From Pagrus major (Eukaryota > Chordata > Actinopteri > Spariformes > Sparidae), in assembly GCF_040436345.1 (NCBI RefSeq), contig NC_133218.1, forward strand, positions 27,392,710-27,456,709: a stretch of DNA of 64,000 bases. Reading direction: 5' to 3'. Every line of letters begins with the position of its first letter. Within the stretch, counting starts at the first letter, position 1. The notes beneath the pieces were generated by a model. It was not told the DNA's origin. It saw only the letters and a list, made by a program, of their open reading frames with translations, and searched no databases. Shown here piece by piece: positions 39,790 to 60,393 of the stretch. The translations under genes were made by a program, and so were the position numbers.

Positions 39790-40840
39790 ACATTAATGGA
39801 ATTTGGTCTTCTGACAATGTGACCAAATCTGCTGGGTCAAAAATATACATGCAGTACTTCTAATATTTGGTTAAATGTTTCTTGGCCATTTTCACCTCAA
39901 TTAAGTGCTTTTGATAGCCATCCACAAGCTTCTGGCAGGCCTCTGGCTCAATTTTTAACCACTCCTCTTGACAGAATCGGTAAAGTTCAACTAAATTTGT
40001 TGGCTTCCTGGCACAGACTTGTTTGGGACTCGATGGGGTTCAAGTCAGGACTTTGGGAAGGCCATTCCAAAACCTCAAATCTAGCCTGATTTAGCCGTTC
40101 CTTTACCACTTCTGATGTGTGTTTGGGATCATTACCCTGTTGGAACACCCAACTGCACCCAAGACTCAATCTTCTGGCTGATGGTTTTAGGTTTTCCTGA
40201 AAAATTAGGCGATAATCCTCCTGCTTCATTATTCCATTTACTTTCTTTAGAGCACCAGATCTACTGGCAGCAAAACGGCCACCACCACCATGCTTGACAG
40301 TAGGTCTGGTGTTCCTGGGGTTAAAGGCCTTCTCCTCCAAACATATTGCTGCTCACTGTGGCCAAACAACTCACTTTTTGTTTCATCTGACCACAGAGTT
40401 TTCCTCCAGAAGGCTTTTTCTTTGTCCATGTGATCAGCAGCAAACTTCAGTCGAGCTTTAAGGTGCCGCGTCTGGAGCGAGGGCTTCCTTCTTGAACGGC
40501 AGCCTCTCAGCCCATGTTGATGCAGAACACACTTGATTGTGGACACTGTCACCTGTCTTCCAGCAGCTTCTAATTCATTGCTGACTTGCTTTTTGGTGGT
40601 TTTTGGTTGACTCTTGACCATCCTGATCATTTTCTTCTCAGCAGCAGGTGATAGTTTGTGTTTTCTTCCTGATCGTGGCAGGGACACAACTGTGCCATGC
40701 ACTTTATACTTACAAACAGTTGTTTGTACAGTTGATCCTGAGACCTGTCAATTTCTATAATCACCGAAACTGTCTATGTAAACTTTTGACCACAATCCTA
40801 CCAGAACATATTGCCAAAGAATAAAGACATAACAAAACTG
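39790..40840 (-). mobile_element. Broken Tc1/mariner element (Sleeping Beauty-like)
   Basis: Minus-strand frames carry Tc1-family transposase parts. The DNA-binding region has SGRKHKLSPAAEKKM and HQHGLRGCRSRRKPSLQ. The first catalytic Asp is in LWSDETKSELFG, the second in GNDPKHTS, and the Glu in SPDLNPIE. The N-terminal part (40702-40247) and C-terminal part (40340-39987) are in different frames, and bases around the expected middle motif near 40250-40330 appear lost. The product is therefore not intact. Partial inverted ends are visible: GGTCAAAAATATACATG at 39835 against CATAGACA-type CTATGTAAACTTTTGACC ending near 40791. Outer boundaries are approximate. Confidence 0.88.
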
Positions 40841-41299
40841 ACTCTTTGACTGACTAATCGTTTTTATTGTTGCCTCATCCCAGTGGTAACTTATTTTGAA
40901 AGTGGGATATGTTTCAGAAAACAGATGAATCAGAGGACTCAGAAATGATGATGAATGTCTGAGAGAGCGGCTCAGGTCAATAGTGTACAGATAAAACATT
41001 TCGGTTTTCATTTCTGTTTTTTGAAATGACATTGTTTTAAATATTTTGTTAAGCTTTCAATATGTGTGACTTTGACGCAGTTGCACATGTTCAGACATCC
41101 AGAATTCTTTACTGCACACACACATAAAACATTGAATATTTAAGTTTGAGAAATCTCTGAGCCATGAAAAAAATGAATAGCAATTTTAATGTGTGTAAAC
41201 ATGGAAATCAACCAACTACTCTTTTATTTTTGTAGCTAATTAGTCCATCAGCAAAGTTCATCCCTTTTAGAGTAATTCAACAAAAAACATCTCCCCCCA

Positions 41300-49459
<8,160 letters not shown>

Positions 49460-50300
49460 GCAGCGAGAGGAAGAGGATGAAGAGGAAGGTGACAATATAC
49501 TGTGCCAGCATGTAGAGAAAGATGCTGGAGCCTGGTCAGCGGTTATGGTGCCTTGCCAGACTCGCTGACGTGGTGAGCCCAGCTGATGCCTCCCCTCAGC
49601 CAGTCATCGTGGAGAGACGCCGATGATCCTAGAGATCTTCAAGATGCACCTCAACAAGCACTCTGGTTATCTGACATCAAAACTCAGACTGAGAGGGTGC
49701 AATACCACAGTAAATCTGAGCCAAGAAGATGTTTTTTTTGTTTTATGTGAGATGAGGAAAATGTTGATACACTATTTTGGATATTTTAGTACACTTGCAC
49801 TGGCTTCTTTTTTTAATGGTTAAAATTGTGTCACTTTGAAAATATGCTGGACAATGTAACTGGATTTAGGAAATGGATAATGTGCCTTTTTTTTGGTCCA
49901 TTTACTTGAATCTTAAAGGTACACTATGTAGTTTTGGGGAAGAAATTTTAATCAGAAGAGAAAGATCTTCACAAAGATTTTTTTTTATGCCTAAACAAAC
50001 AAAATAAACAAACTCTCTTTGTTTTCATGACTGAATAAACAAATACTGTTTCACTTTGTTTATATTTGGCGGACCCTGTCACCTTTCTAGCTTAAAACAG
50101 TGTTCTTGGGACCTTATTTCCCCCTGAGAACAGCTTGTTTATTCAGTTATAGAAAAAAATAAATATTTCTGAGTTTGTCCTCATTAATATATTAAAATTC
50201 TGAGTTTGAATTTCTTCTCCAAAACTGCATAGTGCCCCTTTAATATTCTTACAATTTACATGATACTAACTAAATTGCTTTGTATATATGTGGCACTTTT
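49460..50300 (+). other. wt1: wt1 3' UTR region (inferred), containing a MITE
   Basis: Sequence after the stop codon. Possible AATAAA signals occur inside the MITE at 49913-50243 (near 50001 and 50033), so the mobile element might supply the polyadenylation signal. Upstream of it no canonical signal is obvious. Confidence 0.4.
49913..50243. mobile_element. TTAA-flanked MITE downstream of wt1
   Basis: TTAA at 49913-49916 and 50240-50243. Inverted ends are ACTATGTAGTTTTGGGGAAG on the left and CCAAAACTGCATAGTGCCCC on the right. It is the reverse-oriented relative of the copy at 29816-30133. Confidence 0.85.
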
Positions 50301-50440
50301 GCATATACATTCCTTTTGTATTTTCTACGTTTTTGTAAGTTTATAAAATGTTGATTCACATTGCTGTCAAGAGTGTGTGTGTGTGTGTGTGAGAGGGAGA
50401 GAGGTGTTGGTGTTGTCAGGTTAAGAGGCCACCTATCAAT

Positions 50441-50602
50441 GGTGGTGGGGGGTGACGGACAGTAAAATAGCACCCCACTGTGACTCTGACAGGGTGCAGG
50501 TCTCACCCTCCTAAATCTCCGACACACATCTTCATAACTAGGAACATCTGGAGCCCGGTAAATCTCATTAGAAAAGACACATACCTCAGTGTCAGCTGGC
50601 CG
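50441..50602 (-). repeat. Coding-like repeat, copy 1 (minus orientation)
   Basis: On the minus strand the frame reads ADTEVCVFSNEIYRAPDVPS then YEDVCRRFRRVRPAPC. It is roughly nine-tenths identical in nucleotides over about 150 bases to 51378-51530 in the opposite orientation. No family recognised. The minus frame continues open upstream to 50722. Confidence 0.75.
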
Positions 50603-51377
50603 TACTTCACTGACTGCCCCCGTCTGTGTAGGCTGGGCCCCATAATGCACACACACACTTAAATCCCCATTGTAAATAATCGCCTCCAGTTGAGGAATGG
50701 CATTTTTACATCCTCGAGCCACATGATGGCAGTATCAGCCTTTTCAGTCTTGAGCTGTGAGAGCTGGAGTGTGCCCTAAACCATAATACTGCTCAGACTT
50801 TTCAGTTGTCCACTTCAGTCTTGCCCTCAGTGGTCTTGAGTGGCCACAATGAATATGTTCAAATCAACAAAAATGAGAAATAGGAAGGCATGTTCAGAGT
50901 AAGCCCCGGACCATGAAATATACATGATGTGGATGGAGTTGTGTGTCAGCTTGTGTGCAAGTCTATAAGGGTTCATATGATTCAGCTGCAGCTGGAATGT
51001 TAATAAAATATGAGTCAGTGTGGGAAGAAAAAGCTGTTGCACGGCTCCGTGGGCTAATGATGTCACACACCTGGAAAAGCGATGTAAACACGCACATACA
51101 AGGATGGTATATTTAGCTGATGGCTATATGTTCACACATGAAAAAACCAAGGCAGAAGTTTACTGAAGGCATTCGATACTCGTGCTACTCACGTATGCAG
51201 ACACCAGGGCCGTAGCCATGGAGTCAACACTGGTGAGGGCAAAATCTTCTGGGGGTCCTGGCACAGAAAACATCTTAAATTTGCAAATTTCCTGCCGTTC
51301 TAAAATATTTAAAAATTCACTTGTAAATGGGATGAATTCTTTTTTTTACGTTTTATATTGTATTGTATATTGTATAC

Positions 51378-51530
51378 AGCTAGCTGACACTGAGGTATGT
51401 GTCTTTTCTAATGAGATTCACCGGGCTCCAGATGTTCCTAGTTATGAAGATGTGTTTCGGAGATTTTGTAGGGTGAGACCTGCATCCTGTCAGAATCACA
51501 GTAGGGTGCTGTTTTACTGTGTGTCACCAC
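51378..51530 (+). repeat. Coding-like repeat, copy 2 (plus orientation)
   Basis: The plus-strand frame reads ADTEVCVFSNEIHRAPDVPS then YEDVFRRFCRVRPASC, homologous to copy 1 at 50441-50602. Similarity stops abruptly at both ends, so the shared unit is about 150 bases. No family recognised. Confidence 0.75.
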
Positions 51531-51710
51531 CATTCCTCTCCTCACCACTCATAAAATTAACATTTTTATAATACTCGCAAAAATAAATCGCAATTGACAG
51601 CAACAGCTTCTGCTTGTCTAGGGTACAGCAACACCACTTGGACAATCCACAAGTTAGAACTCTAATACACCGTAATACTAGAATCGGTCTAATTGATAAT
51701 GGCAAATTTG

Positions 51711-52025
51711 TTAAAGGTGCAATATGTAAGAATTGTCATCCTGTCGAAGACCTACTTAAAACAAACGGGGCAATATATCACCAGAATAACCAGTAACTGT
51801 AGGTACCGTTAGCTAGCTAGCTCAGTTAGCTGTGGCGCTAGTGGTCCTGACTGGGAGCTTAGAACACCAGGAGTATTTACTAGCAAAGAAGCTTTGGATC
51901 GGGACAGGCTGGGGCTAGCTGGTTAGCATGCTAACTTCAGGAGACACAATATATAGACATCATAATGTCAAAACTGTTATTCTTTAACATGATGTTGATA
52001 ATTTTATTTAATTTTCGACCTTTAA
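51711..52025. mobile_element. TTAA-flanked MITE, AGGTGCAATATGTAAG family
   Basis: TTAA at 51711-51714 followed by AGGTGCAATATGTAAGAATT. The right end is near ACCT followed by TTAA at 52022-52025. The end is shared with 19062, and the interior (CTAGCTGGTTAGCATGCTAA) with the relic at 14849-15458. Confidence 0.65.
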
Positions 52026-52038
52026 GGTTAGTTATGAT

Positions 52039-52861
52039 TAGGGCTGGTGTGACGCATCAACGTAATCAATTTCCGAAATATGTCGATGTGTGTTTCACAA
52101 GTGTGTCATGTGTCAGATGTAAACAGTAACACCGCTATGCTCGAACACTTGAAGCTGAAGCATCCCAGGGCGGCTGGATTCACATTGGATCCAGGGGTGC
52201 GCTGAAACACCACAGGTTGGTGTGTCACTCCACGGTCCGTGTGTGTGACGTGTTGGGAACCCCTGCTGATCAGTTTGCCAAAAGACAAAGCTGCTTTGTT
52301 GTTCTGCTACTGGCATGCTGGTCCTTCTAGTGATCGTTTGTCCTCATCGACGGATTAAAAATAAAAGTAAACAACCAGGATGAAGCAGATCATTACTGTG
52401 TTTTAAACTGGGGGACAAGACCGAACCGAAGTGAAAGTGAAATTTAACGCTACACAGAGAAATGTCTGTTGTGTTCCCTCTGTAGTATTTATCCATGCTA
52501 AATAACATGCCCTGCTACTGACCCATTCTACTCTGCTTATGATCTCCGGTCATGCCACAGTACATTAAACATGCTGGTTACCAGTTACTACTCCTACTAG
52601 TTACTTTTTGTCCCCACCCAAACGTAATATATATTAGGATTACACAGATTACCAGTAAAAACTGGGTTATTTTTTGTTGGGGAATAATGCCCTGCAGTGC
52701 GTACTTTGTCATATATTTGTTGATGATTGAAAATGATTGAATAAAATATTGAAATGACAAGTTTTAAAATGTTATTTTGGGTAAATTTGTTGTGATATTA
52801 CTCGAGTAATAAAGAATTAATAGTTAGATAAATCGAAAAAATAATCGATGGTGCAGCCCCA
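52039..52861 (+). mobile_element. Nonautonomous hAT-like element with 8-bp target duplication
   Basis: The ends are TAGGGCTGGTG on the left and, as inverted complement, TGGGGCTGCACC on the right. They are flanked by GTTATGAT (52031-52038) and GTTATAAT (52862-52869), an 8-bp duplication with one mismatch, as hAT elements make. Inside, near 52120-52170, NSNTAMLEHLKLKHP resembles the His-His half of a BED zinc finger, as in ZBED-type hAT transposases. The rest of the transposase is missing. Confidence 0.7.
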
Positions 52862-52869
52862 GTTATAAT

Positions 52870-55800
52870 TATGAATATATTTGCTAATAATTGTTTCAGA
52901 TGGCAGTTTAGTGTTCCCCCCCAATATATATTATAATCACTGCCCTGATGCACACATCTGCTCCTGCACTGCTTCATTTCCGCAGCAGATCTCGACACTT
53001 GCCAAACTAACAGAAAGATTAAAATGCCGCTCTCCTATTTCAGGGTCACAGACCACTCATTTGAAGTGGTGATTCAGGTTGTTTTTCAATCCACTTAATG
53101 GCTGTGAGGTAGTATCTCTGTGATGTTCTGGCTTTTTTTCTGCTTCTTAATCCAATGCACTTTGATTAAGAAGTGCTTCTCTTTGTTCTCTCTCAGCAGG
53201 GGCGCCGGGAAGTGGAGGAAGATCAGAGGGACAGCGGAGTTGAACATTTTACTCACTCCAGTTCATTCCTAACTGGAGACTGCCAAGGCTGTACAGGGCG
53301 TGAAGAACCCATGCTTCAAACGCCCTGCTGTCATTATCTCACACGCAGACTGAAAAAATAACACTGACCTCAACCTTACATTGATCAGCACTCCTTAAAA
53401 TGATTGAGAGCGTCTGATTGGGAAGGAAGTGTAATATCTGATGTCTACACTCACTCCCACTCTGCCAAAACGTTACCACCAATCTGAATGCATGAACACA
53501 CATATCCACGCACACACATTCACATGCACACGCGCCACCAGATGCCCCCTCAGCTGTACTGCTGGCTCTTTGCCTTTAAGGGGTGTCAGCGTGCGTAATC
53601 TCAGGTGACGTACACCTGGTAACGCACAGCCCAAGACATCTGTAGGACAGCAGGCCTGCTAGCTTCACAGCCTCCGTATCCACGTGCAACGCAAACCACA
53701 AAGGTTTCTTTTATGAATGCAAGTGTGATTTAACCTCACCGACACATTGAAAGCCAATAAACAAGCACAGTTCATTACATATATAGAAGTTCCAACCATA
53801 ACTTTCTCTATACTTTAGAGTCATATTAAATGAATCTTTTAATTACTTAGTCTGATAAGGAGTGACATTATTGTCCAACATGTCAATCAGTAAAGTCCCA
53901 GGTGCATCCAGCATTGCTACAAAGCTCCTGCTGTGGGCCAAAAAGCCGTTATTTAACCTCCGGGTGCAGGAAAGGTCAATGAACATGTAGCACACAGAGG
54001 CCTCTATGAGCCCCGAGGGATTGTTAACAAGGTCAAGGCCCCAGAGAGGAAACTTAACGGGGTTACAAGGAGGCCCGCGTGCAAAAACAATGCTGCACCA
54101 ACAGGAGGCGCTGTCAGGGACTGTTCAGATGTTAAGTGAAGCATGTTCTCAGTTGTATTCCCAGACAGCATCCCCCCCTCCCCTCGGGCTAGCTCTCTTG
54201 TGCAGAGCTGCTGCTCCACAGTCTGAGGGGCCAAGGGGTTCTTGGGGGTATTCCCTGTGGTATAGCAGGGAGCCTGAGGGGCTCCGGTGTGTCGGAGCTT
54301 TGGGAATGCAGAGGCCTTGGGGGGCCTGGAGCTCAGATGGGGCCTAGAGGGTAAACTTTCTCACTCAGGGAGCAGAGATGGAGCAGATACAGAAAGACAG
54401 CGAGAGGAAAACACCTTGAGAGGAGTCTGTCAGATATGCAGGCAGCAGCCGGAAGGTTCCCATGAGGGTACACAGACGCAGAAACACAAACACACACATG
54501 AATGTATACTCAAAACCAATATGTGGGCCAGCAAATATAGAGCTTTTTAAATATTCCCCTCTCCCCTCAACCATCCCGTCTTTCATCTTCTCCTCTTTTC
54601 TCCCTCCTGCGGTCTCCTCTATTCCGCTGTAAGATATTAATGCCTAACAGGATTAGATGTGTCTCTATCATGTGAGACACAAGATCACAAACCAACCCCG
54701 AGCCCCCTGGGGATCAGTGGGATGGGAGGGATGAAACAAGGCCTCATCTCCCCTCTCCTCCCCTTCATCCCAAAGGTATCCAGATGCTGGGACACAGAGA
54801 GAGAGGACCAGAGGAAGGAAAGAGACAAATGTTGACAAATGGAGCGAGAGAGGCGTTTTGTCCAAAGATATCAGTCTCACTGGGATCACATTGTCTCCAC
54901 CCTCACTGCCATGAACTCCAAAACAACTCCACTGTGGGCCACTTTGCCAGTCTTTTAATTAAAACTTGAAAAGTCTCCCTCTGCATATATCATATAAGAT
55001 ATGCAGGAGCCTGTCGGGATGAGTAGGCGATTAAAGTGGCGAGGCAGCTGCGTAAAGCTGCTTGAAACTGATTTTGAGTCATCCTGACCTCAGTTCAAAG
55101 GGCCCCCCCATTACTCCAGAGGCACTTACAATTAGTTACCAACTCACTAGGTTTATGGTTCCTAAATTGAAATGTATTGCTCTTTAAAGCCTTCTCTCTA
55201 ATTGTGTAGTCATTAATGGCCGATTCCCTATCTACACTGCATTGATGGGCACATAAAAACTCATGATGATAGACGAGCACAAGTGCAGTTGGTAATGAAA
55301 AAGAGAGGAAGTTGCCTCTTGTTCTGTCCCATCGCCACCAGGAGGAGTAGAGCACCATGACGGGAGGAGATCGGAGGGATAACCACTTTCTCTGAGTTGA
55401 CATGAAAGATTGATGGATTCCTTCAAGCTTCATTGTCCAGAGGTAGAAACATGCGAGGCGCTGAATTAGCCTACATTCACATGACACGCACATACAATCG
55501 CACAACCTGCACGAACACAGTAGGGAGGGTCTGCCTATCATCAGCCAGCATTTTAGAAAAACTGAGGTCATGAATCCAAGTTCACCCAGTGCAGAAGATT
55601 TGGATGAGAGAGAGCAAATGATTAAGATTTTTCTAATCTATTGAATCTAACTTCCTTCAACTGTTCAGTTATATTTTCAATTCACTTGAATTTACATTGA
55701 CATGATGCTGCAAATGCTGCACTGAACTGCACTGAACTTCCGGTCGAGAAATCCTGAATAACTTTACCCCAAAAATATTCATATTTAAACATATTCATCC

Positions 55801-58800
55801 TTAATGTAACATTATGTAAGAATGGATATTTTATGTGATTTAGCACCCATACAGTTTGGATTGCAATGGGTAAGAAGAATCGTGGGAGCTGCTCGGGCAG
55901 CGTGACCAGTTTTGGAGGATAACCTTATTAGCGTATTAGCTGTCATGTCACCGCTCATGTATAAAGTATGTGTTAAAGACAAATGCCAATGAAAAGAGAA
56001 GCTCTCGACAAAGATGAGCAACAAATTTTGAAATAAAAGTGAGGCTACTTGATGATTAGGGTTAGCTCATCTGAGCAAACTAGCGAACGGCAGCTACAGT
56101 TAGCAGCAGTTAGCGGTTACTTCAGCAAAAAGTAAAGCGATCTGTCCATGGAAACTCCATAAATCACAGTGAGGACAACAGAAGTGAAACCAGAAAACGT
56201 TTCTCCATAAAATATGATATTTTACACACTTCTTGCGGTTGATCAAACCTGCCCACCCAAGTTACCTGGTGCAAGAACAGTTGTTTGGGGCGCAGAGTGG
56301 AAATGACAGAGGTGCCACTCTCCCGACAATCCAGTGTACCATCAAAATGATTCTGAAGGAGTGATTGTAAGTTTAAATAGATACATAACGTTGCTTCAAA
56401 ATACTGGGAATTCCCTACAACTTTTAGAGATGAGATCTCTGAAAACTTGAGCTATATTTTTAGGAGGGGGACCTCTTTTGTGGCAGATTGTATTTGCAGA
56501 GCGTGGGACAGGAGACGAAGTTCTATGTTTGCAATGTGATCTAGAAGAATATTTCGCTACTGCAACAGGATTAGTTGGTAACTAACATAAGGACATAACT
56601 GTGTTGCCTCCATGTAGATCTTCTTGACAGCAGGACGTACCACAAAGTCTTCAGTGCAGCTCCAGCAATACAACTATAATTTGACCTCTAATGAGAAGAG
56701 AAAGGGAAAGCCTATCCCTTAAGATGTCAGGTTCAGGCAAAAGAATCACATAGAGTTCCCATTCAGCTTGGTAAATGTAAAATGTTTTGTCTAAACAGCT
56801 CGATAATGAACCAAGACTGTATTTTTTTTTGCTATCATGCACGTTATTATATAATGGGTAGAAAGCCTGTTATGAAAGCCTCAGCACAGGATGGGTCAGA
56901 TGTCCCGAAGATCATTACAAACAACACCCTGGGCTACAAATCCCAAAGGGTACGAGGAACAAACACAAGAGATAAAAGACAAAGATGAGGGAGTACAGAT
57001 ATATTCGGAGGAAAAATAGGGCATCGTGATGATAAGAGTCAGAGAGAGGAGCAGCGGAGTTGAGGAGGGGGGGCTGGATGCACTGTATAGTTTGTTATGG
57101 AGGCAGTTTAATTGTAGTAGTCATTTTAGGTTTGCTGCTGTTAATTGCTGATATGGAAATGGAAGTGTACTATGAAAAAAAGGTCTTTAAAATGAGATCG
57201 TTGGTGGACAAGCCTAAGTGAAAATTACACTGGATGGGGGCACTTATACTCCCAGACATTAATATTCTACACTTTATGACCCTCCTCTCCCACTGTCCCC
57301 ACCCTGTTCTCACCCAGAGGGCTCATTATTATCAGTGGAGAGGGGTTGATCTTCGCAGACACTCATATGAGAGCTGTCTGAAGGCATTACTGTACACACA
57401 CTCCCCCAGTGTGAATGATTAGAAACCTATCATAAACAGGAGGGGCAGGCTGTTAAACATGACCGCGAGGCAGGCTGCACAGAGAGTCAACGTGCCTCCA
57501 TCTCGCTCACATTTGGTTCTTTTACATCTCTGTGCACCACTTACACTCATCCACCTCCACTCACACGTCGGCCCAGACGCGCAGATGCACCCTGACACAT
57601 GACAAACCTCATATGCTATTTGCAGGAAGTACATTGAGCTACTTAGTGTTTTCGGCCTCCCAATTATTCAAATGTATGATGCAAGGCTGACCCCACACTC
57701 TTTAGCAAGGCAACAGAGCAACTATTAGATTATCTAATGGGCATCATAAAGACCAGAAATAATTCAAAAACTTCAGATTGTCACTACAGGCAACACCTCC
57801 ACTTTAAATTATCCTCAGACCTGGAGTTTTTTGTCAGATGAACAAAGAGGGAACTCATCTGAGAAGAAATTTGTATTCTTGGATGTCGCTGTAGACGTGG
57901 AGCCAAGCCAGAATTTGGTAACCTATTTCTGCAAATTTTTATGAAATAATCATCGTCATTGTCAGGTCGCCTTCTTGCAAAGTTATTTAAACCTGGAGAA
58001 CGTCAGAGAAATTTATATAACAGTAAAAATATCAAATGGGACTTGAATATTTAAAAGCTTTCCAGACATTTTTGGCTTCTGCAATCATGAACTGAGAGTG
58101 TCTGAAGACGGCCCTACATCACAACAGAATAACACAGCCCACACATACATCGCCCTGTCCCTTGTTCCTAATGAGCTTTATCGCATTGGTCCCGCTTGAC
58201 TTGTCTTGCTAACTGGCACACATATATCCATATGTTCCACATGAGCAAGCAGAGGGGACAGGCTGGGTGGCAGAGCTGCTTTCTCAGTTACATCTGAGAG
58301 TTTTACTGCAACAGCCAGCAGCAACAGCGAGTCAGCTTAACTCCATCTCCGCTGTGCGTGCGAGCAGACTGTAATTAGTCATGAGAAGTGTTAACAGCGT
58401 TTGCTTGTTCCTGATGTTGAATGAGTCAAAAGTTGAGAAGAGACGTGAACATTTGAACCTGATATGGCTACCTGAGATACAGTGTGCCCATGTGAAAATT
58501 CGAGCACATGCAGCACACACATTTATAGATATACAGTATATGTAGGTGCTAGGAGAATCAAGGCCAACTACCAAATAGCTACTAAAGCACTACAGTATGA
58601 AAACTGTGTTTAAAGTATTTTGTGTTGTAGGCTGGATTCTGCTCAGACTGCGAGAGAATGGACAAGCTTTCACCTGTACCCATGTTATTAAGAAGCAGAC
58701 AGACAAGTAGGACACTGCTCAATCTAGACACAAGAAGGCCACTATTTTAACTGTTACCTAGGATTATTTATATTTAGCTCATTGTGATGACACTGTGGGG

Positions 58801-59990
58801 TTTGCAGGCAAGACTGAGACTTCTGAAATCATGATTTAACACAACAGAAAGTTTCATTTAAGGCTATGCTTTTGTTCTAAACGCACTGCAAGGTCATATT
58901 TGACAAATCCACAAACTGTTCTCAAACTGTGGTACACAAGCTCCCTTTAGTGGTACCCAGGGGAATCCAACCAATGTTTTTTTTAACATTCATTTAAAAA
59001 CATGAAATACTGCAGATTTCCAACTTAAACTTGATGAAAATGAAAAGTAATTCAAAATTTTTTTTGTAATGTTTGTATTTTGTAAGCTCAATAATGAAGC
59101 ATTGCAGCTTAACACACAAAATATTCAATATTTTTTTATTTTGACACAATTCATGATCATGTGCAGTTTAGAAAAGAAGACATGTTGATGTGTTTGTGCC
59201 CATGTGTGATGTCGACTATGAATGCAACTGAGGTTTAGGACAACAAAGCACAGAAGAAAAAGATGAAAAGGAGAAAAGAGTGTTTGAGTGAAATTAAATC
59301 GGACTGAAATTACAAGAACCTCAAATTCTGGTCAAAGTTTGTTCTCTTTGTGTTGCATTGTTCTATGCACCTGTCATACAAACTATCCATTAAACAATGC
59401 AAAGAAAATACAATTCCAAATGCAGTGGGAGAGGATGACCTTGGAGTCATGTAACAGGAAGCAAGGAGTCATGTGAGAGGTGAGGAAAGGAAACTTGTGT
59501 ATTGAGCCACTAGAGTACTAAAGAAGGGCCAACCTTAATTAAATTAGATGGTTGTAACAGGGTAAAGCTCAAATATAACATCAGTAAAGGTCAATAAAAA
59601 TGTAACATGGGGCATACTGTTGGCCTATAAATAATTACATTTCAAACTAAGTATGAAGAAAAATAAAGTCTTTCACAGGCTACACTAAAACCAAACGCGT
59701 GCAAAAACCATGCCATCAAACATCAGTTATTTATCAGTTCTTAAGCACTTGACTAATAAAAAACAACATTAAAATCATTTGGCGAGGAAAACTGTAAACG
59801 CAGAAACATAATTTGTGTCTTGTTTCAAAAAATCTCTAGTTGAACACTGTATTACTCTCATACCTAAAGTTCAGAAGATATTCTATAAATAAATAAAATC
59901 AGAATAAATGTTCTGCGCTGTAGTTTCACATTAACGCTATCAAAAACTGTTCCTGTATCCGACAATTCACGTAAAGCTCGGCACTCAGCT
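52870..59990. other. Spacer between wt1 and rcn1
   Basis: About 7 kb with only short frames and no splice-consistent exon chain or RNA gene recognised. A possible MITE-like start (TTAA then TGTAACATTATGTAAGAATG) lies near 55801. Composition is ordinary for fish noncoding DNA. Confidence 0.5.
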
Positions 59991-59999
59991 TTGACAGGT

Positions 60000-60315
60000 T
60001 TTATTTAGGACTATCTACACAGATCTCTGAGGCAAGAAAGCCGACGATGCGACTGGAAGGCACCATCGATGGAAAGTAGGTCCACTGGGTCTGGCTTTGC
60101 TCCTGAATGTCAGAAACAGAACCTAAGATGGACCCTTAGTGTTAGTGGTAGGACCGACCCTTGTCCCTCCTCTTGTCTGGTACCTACAGTGTGAGTTTAC
60201 AATCCAACACACCGACATCTGTCCTGCCATTATGAGGAAAGGATGAGTGGGGGTTGTGGTGGTGGGAGGAGGTGCAAGAGTCTGTGATTCTGTCGTTGAG
60301 ATGTTCACCGACCCT

Positions 60316-60352
<37 letters not shown>

Positions 60353-60393
60353 TACACACACACACAAACACACACACAGGTCAGAAGCTGCAC
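60000..60393 (-). other. rcn1: rcn1 3' UTR (inferred) with CA microsatellite
   Basis: A minus-strand AATAAA (TTTATT at 60000-60005) lies about 390 bases after the rcn1 stop. The stretch 60319-60378 is an interrupted CA run just 16 bases beyond the stop codon. Confidence 0.4.
60319..60378. repeat. (CA)n microsatellite next to the rcn1 stop codon
   Basis: CA run interrupted by TACATA and AACA, read as GT repeats on the rcn1 strand, within its 3' UTR. Confidence 0.95.

Noticed and set aside
54006-54550. Overlapping open frames of 60-113 codons in the wt1-rcn1 spacer
   Set aside because: Low-complexity translations, no domain, no consistent splice sites, and frames on both strands; chance openness in GC-richer DNA.
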